Below are positions 1 through 5,301 of a DNA stretch of 5,301 bases, piece after piece. A model generated the notes under the pieces. That model did no database searches, was not told where the DNA came from, and worked only from the letters and a program-made list of their open reading frames with translations. The stretch spans positions 1 to 5,301 of the forward strand of contig CAOKHR010000182.1 in the NCBI GenBank assembly GCA_948468325.1, written 5' to 3'. The position numbers were made by a program, and so were the translations under genes. Numbering within the stretch: position 1 is the first letter of the stretch; every line of letters begins with the position of its first letter. The stretch comes from an uncultured Lachnospiraceae bacterium (GTDB lineage: Bacteria; Bacillota; Clostridia; Lachnospirales; Lachnospiraceae).

Positions 1-1622
1 AGCAGCAGTATTTCTTTGTATCTGCCAGTGTGCAGCGTGCAATTGCCAGATTTAAGAAAATGCATTCCAATATTTTTGATTTGCCGAAGAAAGTGGCATT
101 CCAGTTAAATGATACGCATCCGACTGTAGCAGTAGCAGAGCTTATGCGTTATCTGGTTGACGAAGAAGAGCTGCAGTGGGACGATGCATGGGATATTACA
201 ACAAAAGTATGTGCATATACCAATCATACGATTATGGCGGAAGCGCTGGAGAAATGGCCGATTGAGATTTTCTCCAGACTTCTTCCGAGAATTTATCAGA
301 TCGTTGAGGAAATCAACCGCAGATTCATTCTTCAGATACAGCAGAAATATCCGGGTGACAATGGCAAGATTGAGCGTATGGCAATTATTTATAACGGCCA
401 GGTGAAGATGGCGCATCTGGCAATTGCCGCGGGACATTCTGTAAACGGTGTGGCAAGGCTGCATACGGAAATCTTAAAGAATCAGGAATTAAAAGATTTC
501 TATGAAATGTATCCGGAGAAATTCAACAATAAGACAAACGGTATCACACAGAGGAGGTTTTTGCTGCACGGCAATCAGCTTCTGGCCGCATGGGTAACGG
601 ATCATATTGGCAGCGAGTGGATTACTGATTTGAGCAAGATTGAGAAAGTAGCGCTTTACGCAGACGACGAGAAGGCGCAGCATGAATTTATGAATATCAA
701 ATATCAGAATAAACTCCGCCTTGCAAAATATATCAAAGAGCACAACGGTATTGATGTAGATCCGCGTTCTATTTTTGACGTACAGGTAAAACGTCTGCAT
801 GAGTATAAGAGACAGCTTTTAAATATACTTCATATCATGTATCTTTACAATGAGCTGAAAGAACATCCGGACAGGGAATTTTATCCGAGAACTTTTATTT
901 TCGGTGCAAAGGCAGCGGCAGGATATAAGATTGCAAAACTGACAATTAAGCTGATTAACAGCGTTGCCGAAGTTATCAATAACGACAGAAGCATCAACGG
1001 AAAGATTAAAGTAGTATTTATTGAAGATTACCGTGTGTCCAATGCAGAATGGATTTTTGCGGCTGCAGATGTCAGCGAGCAGATTTCCACGGCCAGCAAG
1101 GAGGCATCCGGCACCGGTAACATGAAGTTTATGTTAAACGGAGCAGTTACAATCGGTACAATGGACGGAGCAAACGTAGAGATGTTAGAGGAAGTGGGCA
1201 AGGAAAATATGTTTATTTTCGGTATGAGTTCTGACGAAGTCATTGCCCATGAAAAGAACAGAGATTATAATCCGATGCAGATTTTTAATAATGATCAGGA
1301 CATTCGTAAGGTACTGATGCAGTTAATCAACGGATTTTATTCTCCGCAGAACAGCGAACTGTTCCGTGAACTGTACAATTCACTGTTAAATACACAGAGC
1401 ACACGTTACGCGGATACGTATTTTATCCTTGCTGATTTCCATTCCTATGCACAGACGCAGAAAGAAGTCGAGGAAGCATATAAAGACGAGAAGCGCTGGG
1501 CAAAGATGGCAATGCTCAATACGGCTCATTCCGGTAAATTTTCTTCTGACCGTACCATTTTGGAATATGTGGATGACATCTGGCATCTGGATAAGCTTGT
1601 CGTGGAGACAAAAGAAGCATAA
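1..1622 (+). CDS. glgP: Glycogen/maltodextrin phosphorylase (GT35), C-terminal part, 5' end outside window
   Basis: A PLP-dependent phosphorylase that cleaves alpha-1,4-glucans with phosphate to give glucose-1-phosphate in the cytoplasm. The frame is open from the window edge (first full codon at 3, reading QQYFFVSAS, like the family's QEYFxVSA segment), so the GTG at 30 is internal and not the start. 539 residues are visible; family members are usually about 750-840, so roughly the first third is missing. Family landmarks in order: FQLNDTHPT (99-125), CAYTNHT with the active-site His (210-230), KTNGITQRRFL (531-563), VKRLHEYKRQLLN (786-824), and the PLP site EASGTGNMKF, whose Lys codon is 1125-1127, followed by the MDGANVEM phosphate/substrate segment. 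The stop is TAA at 1620-1622, followed by a terminator, so it ends its transcription unit. Glycogen versus maltodextrin preference (glgP or malP) cannot be told here because the N-terminal regulatory region is absent. Confidence 0.97.
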   Translation, partial: QQYFFVSASVQRAIARFKKMHSNIFDLPKKVAFQLNDTHPTVAVAELMRYLVDEEELQWDDAWDITTKVCAYTNHTIMAEALEKWPIEIFSRLLPRIYQIVEEINRRFILQIQQKYPGDNGKIERMAIIYNGQVKMAHLAIAAGHSVNGVARLHTEILKNQELKDFYEMYPEKFNNKTNGITQRRFLLHGNQLLAAWVTDHIGSEWITDLSKIEKVALYADDEKAQHEFMNIKYQNKLRLAKYIKEHNGIDVDPRSIFDVQVKRLHEYKRQLLNILHIMYLYNELKEHPDREFYPRTFIFGAKAAAGYKIAKLTIKLINSVAEVINNDRSINGKIKVVFIEDYRVSNAEWIFAAADVSEQISTASKEASGTGNMKFMLNGAVTIGTMDGANVEMLEEVGKENMFIFGMSSDEVIAHEKNRDYNPMQIFNNDQDIRKVLMQLINGFYSPQNSELFRELYNSLLNTQSTRYADTYFILADFHSYAQTQKEVEEAYKDEKRWAKMAMLNTAHSGKFSSDRTILEYVDDIWHLDKLVVETKEA

Positions 1623-1645
1623 TTTCCAAAGAGTAATTCCTATAG

Positions 1646-1684
1646 AAAAGCCCGCCGAATCAAAAAGGTTTGGCAGGCTTTTTG
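1646..1684 (+). terminator. Rho-independent terminator after glgP
   Basis: The left arm 1646-1659 pairs with the right arm 1669-1682: 14 positions with one C-A mismatch (1653/1675) and one G-T pair, around a 9-base loop. The GC-rich core is followed by a T run ending at 1683. It begins 23 bases after the glgP stop. The left arm starts with an A run, so the hairpin could also act on reverse-strand transcripts, but no reverse-strand gene is seen here. It separates glgP from the downstream secreted glycosidase. Confidence 0.9.
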
Positions 1685-1738
1685 TATAAAAATTAAATAA
1701 TAAGTGTTTAATATTTTTGTATTATTTGGGTATATAAT

Positions 1739-1767
1739 TTGACATTTGACTTAAAAGAAAGTAAAAT
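1739..1767 (+). promoter_or_regulatory. Sigma-A-type promoter for the GH123 gene
   Basis: A perfect -35 box TTGACA (1739-1744) is followed by a 17-base spacer and a -10 box TAAAAT (1762-1767, one mismatch to TATAAT), in an AT-rich stretch. The expected transcription start is about 1774, giving a leader of about 72 bases before the TTG start. A second, weaker TTGACT lies immediately downstream (1746-1751), forming a tandem TTTGAC-A/TTTGAC-T heptamer repeat (1738-1751). It could pair with TATATA at 1770-1775 with an 18-base spacer. Placement between a terminator and a gene start supports real promoter function. Confidence 0.75.
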
Positions 1768-1772
1768 AATAT

Positions 1773-1788
1773 ATAAATACGCGTTTAT
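1773..1788. promoter_or_regulatory. Possible LacI-type operator at the transcription start
   Basis: ATAAA-TACGCG-TTTAT is a 16-base hyphenated inverted repeat with perfect 5-base arms and a central CG. It sits right at the predicted start point, where a bound repressor would block transcription. The size and central CG resemble LacI/GalR-family operators, but it departs from the CcpA cre consensus at several positions (A for the left G, T for the right C). It could equally be chance symmetry in AT-rich DNA. The assignment is inferred from position and symmetry only. Confidence 0.3.
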
Positions 1789-1830
1789 GCGGAAATTTTT
1801 TGTGGACATTTTATATTATGAAAGGAAAAG

Positions 1831-1836
1831 AGGAGG
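1831..1836 (+). promoter_or_regulatory. Strong ribosome binding site that fixes a TTG start
   Basis: A perfect AGGAGG lies 9 bases before TTG at 1846-1848. An in-frame TAG at 1837-1839 rules out any start further upstream. The next in-frame ATG (1909) would remove most of the signal peptide and has no comparable site before it. The TTG is therefore the best supported start. Confidence 0.88.
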
Positions 1837-1845
1837 TAGAAATTA

Positions 1846-1947
1846 TTGGGTAAGAGAGTAAGGTTACAGGAAGGAAAGAGATTTTTATGTGCGCTTCTTT
1901 CTCTGGCTATGGTTCTGGTAATGATTCCGGCATCCAGATTAGAGGCG
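1846..1947 (+). other. Signal peptide of the GH123 protein
   Basis: Residues 1-34 show a basic n-region, the hydrophobic stretch FLCALLSLAMVLVMIP (13-28) and a c-region ending L-E-A before SEQDE. This fits Sec-type export and type I signal peptidase cleavage. Cys15 is too close to the N-terminus, and lacks a proper preceding lipobox, to indicate a lipoprotein. Confidence 0.85.
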
Positions 1948-4900
1948 TCAGAGCAGGATGAGACGGCTGTCGAAACGATTACGACAGACATGCAGGATTC
2001 TGCGAGAAAAAATTACTTTACATTCAGTGGATCGGGATGGACAAAGAATGTGGGCGATTCCTATGTTACCGCCAGTTCATCGGAAGAACGCTACTATGAA
2101 ATTTATTTTGAGGGAAATGCGGTTTCCGTATGGGCAAATAAAGCACCTGCACACGGAACCGTAAAGTATACTGTAGACGGACAGCATGAACAAACGGTAA
2201 ATTTAAACAATGCCACCCGTATACAGCCCATGGTCGTTTATACGGTTGACGGACTTGCAGAGGGGCAGCATGTATTAAAAGCACTTGCCGTGGATAAGGT
2301 AAATCAGGTTGCTTATGCAGAAGTAACGCATAAGCCGTATATTGGCGGAACGCCAAATCTCGGAGGTACGATTGAGGATACGAATGAGCAGTATACGCAG
2401 AACCGCTATTCCGAGATTGCAGCTAAAAATGTATCCGAGGCAAAACTTTCCGCGTGGAAAAATGATAAGGCGACAAGTGAGCTGGTGCTTTTTTCCAAAG
2501 ACTGCAGTCTGGAAAATGTCAGCGTAACAGCCGGCAGCCTGACAAGCGGCAGCAATACAATTGCGGCAGACAACGTTAAAACAACATTTATTAAGTCCAC
2601 AAAAGCTTATAACGGCGCGTATTTAGGTTATGGCAGCAAGGATCGTGAGATTCCGGTGGGAAACAGATCCGAATCCTCCGATATTCTGTATCAGCAGGGA
2701 GGTTCTGTCGATATGGCATGGAACAGTCTGCAGCCGGTATGGGTGGAATTTAATATCCCAAAAGACGCGGCGGCCGGAATTTATACGGGTACGCTGACTG
2801 CTTCGGCAGACGGCCTTGACGAACCTCTTATTTTTACCTATACGGTAGAGGTGGCGGATATAACGCTGCCGGATGCGGATACGTATGCGGAGACGTTTGA
2901 TATTGAATTGTGGCAGTATCCGTACAGCAGTGCGGAATATTATGGTGTAGAGCCATTTTCGGATGAGCATCTCGCGCTTATGGAATCTTCCATGCTGAAA
3001 TATAAAGAAATCGGAGGACATGCGATTACTACGACGATTTCGGAGGAAGCCTGGAGCGGACAGACTTACAGTGCCAATGAGGTGCATTATCCGTCTATGG
3101 TCAAATGGACGAAAAATGCAGACGGCAGTTTTTCTTATGATTTTACGGCTTTTGACAAATGGGTAACGTTCTGCAAAGAGCTTGGCATAGGTGATAAAAT
3201 AGTGATTTACAGCATTGCTCCATGGCATTTTTCGTTTACTTACTGGGAAGGCAGCGAGCTGAAATATGAAGTATTTGGCAGTAGAAATGGAATAAATGAT
3301 CTGGATAGATATAACGAGGTATGGGGAGACTTTTTAAGGAAGCTGGTTGATCATCTGGATGAAAAAGGATGGTTTGACGAGTCGTTTATCGGCATTGACG
3401 AAAGAGGCTTTTCCGCGGCGGCATTTGACATTGTTGAGTCTGTTGAGAATAAAGACGGAAAAAAATTAAAAACAGCAGGCGCCATGGATGGATTTGTAGG
3501 TCAAAAAGATCTGGCGATGCGTGTAGACGATTTAAACGTAGGAGACAATGCTGCTGCTGCTCATCCTAAGGAATTTAAAGAGCTGTTGGAAGAGAGAACC
3601 GAAAAAGGGCTTAAAACAACGCTCTATTCCTGTACGGAACATAAGCCGGGCAATTTTTCCTTAAGTTCGCCTGCAGAAAGTTACTGGTCGATTGTGAATG
3701 CGGCAAAGGCGGGGACGGCAGGATTTTTGCGCTGGGCATATGACGCGTGGGTAGAAGATCCGCTTCGTGATGCAACGCATAATTCATTTGAACCTGGCGA
3801 CTGCTTTTTGATCTATCCGGATGAAAAGGACGCCCCCAATCCGGAAAGTAAGAGTTCAGTGCGTTTAGAGCGCATGGCGGAAGGTATTCGGGATGTAAAT
3901 AAACTGATTTATCTTGAAAAAATGGATCCGGATCTTGCGGATGAGATTCAGGATTTATATGGTAAAATTAAGACGACGGCAACTACGGGAAGATCATATC
4001 TGACAGATGAGCAAAAAGCCAGCCTGAAACAGGAAATGTCGGATTTTAAAGCAGGCGTGGCGAAAATAACAGATAAATATGTGAAGTCGGTTACGCCGGG
4101 GCTGCACGTACTGGAATCGGAAAAGACGCTGGAAAAAGGCAAGAAATGGGAGATTCCATATATTTTTGTTTCCGAAACGGAAAATGCAAAAATAATTTTT
4201 GAGTCAAAAGACCCTTCCGTTGCAACGGTAGACGCAAAAGGCTTTGTTACGGCAAGAGGAACCGGTGAGACGACGATTGCGCTGCTGCACAGACAGACAG
4301 GATATACGGCTTCCGTTAAGATTATTGTGCCCGAGCAGGCTGAAAAGCCGGTTGGAGAAATGTGCATCAGCAATGCCCTGACAGATTACAGACTGCCGGA
4401 GAAGTATTTGTCGGATGTGCTGAAAGAAGATCCTGCGGGAGACGAGCATTATCTTGGACAGCCGGATATGATTATGCTGGACGATAATCAGACGCTGTAT
4501 ACCGTATTTCCGGTAGGCCATGGAAAAGGCCGCATCATTATGATGGTGAGTCATGATGCGGGGGAGACGTGGGAGAGAAAGACGGATACTCCAACATCGT
4601 GGAATACTTCTTATGAAACGCCTACGATTTATAAACTGAAGCTGGCGAACGGAGAGACAAAACTGATTCTGATCTCTGGGCGTCCGCAAAACTTTGGGGC
4701 GCCGACCGGAGGATGGGATACTTCTATATCGGATGATGAAGGAGAGACATGGTCTGAGTTTCGGTCACATTGGCCGAATGTTGACGGTTCGTTTAATCAG
4801 GGTGTTGTCGTAATGGCAAGCTTAATCCAGATGAAGGAAAACGGTGAATATATTGATAAATGGATGGGTGTCTATCATAATGGGAATAATTTCATTAACT

Positions 4901-5301
4901 ATAAGTCGTATCTGACATTTGATGAAAATGGCAAAGATCAGTGGACTGAGCCGGAGCCTTATCTGAGTGAATATCGGGCCATTGAGAACAGCCATCAAAT
5001 CTGCGAAGTCGGAATGTTCCGTTCTCCTGATGGAAGCAGAATTGTAGCTTTGGCAAGAAATCAGACGCATAACGGTCCGGCAACCATGTTTTGGTCGGAC
5101 GATGAAGGGGAAACATGGAGTGAGCCGGTTCCGCTTCCGGGGTCACTGGCGGGAGAACGCCATAAAGTATTATATGATCCGACGGATCCCACAGGCCAGA
5201 GGATTATAATTCCGTTCCGTGAGATCAAATATGATTTAAACGGCAATAACAGGTTTGACGGAGGATCTGACTGGGTAGCGGGCGACTGGGTAGCATGGGT
5301 C
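1846..5301 (+). CDS. Secreted multi-domain GH123 beta-N-acetylgalactosaminidase with Ig-like and sialidase-like propeller domains, 3' end outside window
   Basis: An exported glycosidase predicted to remove terminal beta-linked GalNAc from glycans; 1152 residues are visible without a stop. Residues 1-34 are a signal peptide: basic start (K3, R4, R6, K11, R12), hydrophobic core 13-28, likely cleavage after LEA34. Residues ~50-162 form a beta-sandwich resembling a carbohydrate-binding module. Residues ~191-342 match a GH123 N-terminal beta domain. Residues ~346-690 are the GH123 (DUF4091) catalytic domain, with IELWQYP, an FDKWV segment, IDER carrying the Asp518-Glu519 pair that in characterised GH123 enzymes drives substrate-assisted catalysis, GFLRWAYDAW, GDCFLIYP and SSVRLERMAEGIRD. 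A charged helical linker (~690-750) leads to a BIG2 Ig-like domain (~752-828; DPSVATVDAKGFVTARGTGE). From ~840 onward lies a sialidase-like propeller with Asp boxes at 902, 962 and 1084. The gene has its own promoter and starts at TTG. Any wall anchor or further binding modules would lie beyond the window. GH123 identity is confident; exact substrate and the propeller's activity are inferred. Confidence 0.93.
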   Translation, partial: MGKRVRLQEGKRFLCALLSLAMVLVMIPASRLEASEQDETAVETITTDMQDSARKNYFTFSGSGWTKNVGDSYVTASSSEERYYEIYFEGNAVSVWANKAPAHGTVKYTVDGQHEQTVNLNNATRIQPMVVYTVDGLAEGQHVLKALAVDKVNQVAYAEVTHKPYIGGTPNLGGTIEDTNEQYTQNRYSEIAAKNVSEAKLSAWKNDKATSELVLFSKDCSLENVSVTAGSLTSGSNTIAADNVKTTFIKSTKAYNGAYLGYGSKDREIPVGNRSESSDILYQQGGSVDMAWNSLQPVWVEFNIPKDAAAGIYTGTLTASADGLDEPLIFTYTVEVADITLPDADTYAETFDIELWQYPYSSAEYYGVEPFSDEHLALMESSMLKYKEIGGHAITTTISEEAWSGQTYSANEVHYPSMVKWTKNADGSFSYDFTAFDKWVTFCKELGIGDKIVIYSIAPWHFSFTYWEGSELKYEVFGSRNGINDLDRYNEVWGDFLRKLVDHLDEKGWFDESFIGIDERGFSAAAFDIVESVENKDGKKLKTAGAMDGFVGQKDLAMRVDDLNVGDNAAAAHPKEFKELLEERTEKGLKTTLYSCTEHKPGNFSLSSPAESYWSIVNAAKAGTAGFLRWAYDAWVEDPLRDATHNSFEPGDCFLIYPDEKDAPNPESKSSVRLERMAEGIRDVNKLIYLEKMDPDLADEIQDLYGKIKTTATTGRSYLTDEQKASLKQEMSDFKAGVAKITDKYVKSVTPGLHVLESEKTLEKGKKWEIPYIFVSETENAKIIFESKDPSVATVDAKGFVTARGTGETTIALLHRQTGYTASVKIIVPEQAEKPVGEMCISNALTDYRLPEKYLSDVLKEDPAGDEHYLGQPDMIMLDDNQTLYTVFPVGHGKGRIIMMVSHDAGETWERKTDTPTSWNTSYETPTIYKLKLANGETKLILISGRPQNFGAPTGGWDTSISDDEGETWSEFRSHWPNVDGSFNQGVVVMASLIQMKENGEYIDKWMGVYHNGNNFINYKSYLTFDENGKDQWTEPEPYLSEYRAIENSHQICEVGMFRSPDGSRIVALARNQTHNGPATMFWSDDEGETWSEPVPLPGSLAGERHKVLYDPTDPTGQRIIIPFREIKYDLNGNNRFDGGSDWVAGDWVAWV
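2881..3915 (+). other. GH123 (DUF4091) catalytic domain
   Basis: Residues ~346-690. The catalytic Asp-Glu pair is encoded at 3397-3402 (Asp518, Glu519), in the context FIGIDERGF. Known GH123 enzymes use this neighbouring pair: Asp orients the substrate N-acetyl group as nucleophile and Glu is the acid/base. Downstream family signatures (R584 region, YSCTEH, LRWAYDAW, GDCFLIYP, SSVRLERM) are all present and in order, so the domain looks complete and active. Boundaries are approximate. Confidence 0.9.
4099..4329 (+). other. Bacterial Ig-like (BIG2) domain
   Basis: Residues ~752-828 carry the characteristic pattern S-K-D-P-S-V-A-T-V-D-x-x-G-x-V-T-A-R-G-T-G-x-T-T-I, then a strand ending in KIIV. 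Such domains act as spacers or adhesion modules in secreted Gram-positive proteins. Here it separates the GH123 domain from the propeller, so it probably acts as a rigid spacer. Confidence 0.85.
4363..5301 (+). other. Sialidase-like Asp-box (BNR) beta-propeller domain, truncated by window end
   Basis: From residue ~840 the protein has three canonical Asp boxes (S-x-D-x-G-x-T-W) at residues 902-909, 962-969 and 1084-1091, and a degenerate one near 1024-1033 (TFDENGKDQW). The first segment reads GQPDMIMLDD and FPVGHGKG where canonical GH33 enzymes have an FRIP/YRIP arginine and, later, an acid/base Asp. The fold call is firm; sialidase activity is not established. The C-terminal blades lie outside the window. 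Confidence 0.82.
4549..5124 (+). repeat. Asp-box repeats within the propeller
   Basis: Coding repeats at 4549-4572 (SHDAGETW), 4729-4758 (SDDEGETWSE) and 5095-5124 (SDDEGETWSE). The last two are identical over ten residues but differ at several synonymous bases and at the Ser codon (TCT versus AGT), so they reflect structural conservation and not a recent DNA duplication. A degenerate copy lies near 4915-4944. Spacing between successive boxes is close to 60 residues, one per blade. Confidence 0.85.

Noticed and set aside
1773..1788. Canonical CcpA cre site
   Set aside because: Size and central CG fit, but several conserved cre positions differ, so only a generic LacI-like operator is proposed.
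1..1845. glgP and the GH123 gene as one operon
   Set aside because: A strong terminator and a separate promoter lie between them, and the products work in different compartments.
1818..1853. Short leader reading frame (MKGKEEVEIIG, stop at 1851-1853) overlapping the TTG start
   Set aside because: It has no ribosome binding site of its own and its codons are largely the AGGAGG region of the downstream gene. It is best read as chance.
2623..3228. 201-codon open frame on the reverse strand
   Set aside because: It lies wholly inside the GH123 coding sequence and has an arginine-rich, low-complexity composition typical of an antisense shadow. No domain is recognisable.
3459..3475. A-rich run (A7) in the GH123 coding region as a slippage or frameshift site
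   Set aside because: The frame stays open on both sides with continuous family similarity, and no alternative frame product is apparent.
3550..3561. Four consecutive GCT codons (Ala x4)
   Set aside because: Too short to be a meaningful microsatellite or phase-variation tract. A triplet change would keep the frame.
3948..4689. Two overlapping reverse-strand open frames (3948-4373 and 4204-4689)
   Set aside because: Both are antisense to the linker, Ig-like and propeller coding region, overlap each other, and show no recognisable domain.

Overview
This window reads as chromosomal DNA of a gut-type Firmicute, most likely Lachnospiraceae-like. That is an inference from a clostridial-style glycogen phosphorylase, a perfect AGGAGG ribosome binding site, an AT-rich intergenic region with a sigma-A-type promoter, a Gram-positive signal peptide and moderate GC in the genes. 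Species cannot be fixed from the sequence. Both genes lie on the + strand and both are cut by the window edges.

Layout: (1) bases 1-1622 hold the C-terminal two thirds of a glycogen/maltodextrin phosphorylase (glgP), with the PLP-lysine motif intact. (2) Bases 1623-1845 are the only intergenic stretch. It holds a strong intrinsic terminator at 1646-1683, a TTGACA-17-TAAAAT promoter at 1739-1767, a LacI-like hyphenated inverted repeat at the predicted transcription start, and an AGGAGG ribosome binding site. (3) From 1846 to the window end, one uninterrupted reading frame starting at TTG encodes at least 1152 residues of a secreted multi-domain glycosidase. In order it has a signal peptide, a beta-sandwich (CBM-like) module, a GH123 N-terminal domain, a GH123 (DUF4091) catalytic domain with the Asp-Glu pair, a helical linker, a bacterial Ig-like (BIG2) domain, and a sialidase-like Asp-box beta-propeller that runs off the end.

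The two genes appear to be independent transcription units. The phosphorylase works in the cytoplasm on storage or imported alpha-glucans. The second protein is exported and probably trims host-type glycans carrying beta-linked GalNAc. The most notable feature is the fusion of a GH123 beta-N-acetylgalactosaminidase module to a sialidase-like propeller that seems to lack the usual GH33 active-site arginine and acid/base Asp. That propeller may be a distinct activity, or a glycan-recognition module, working beside the GalNAc-removing domain.
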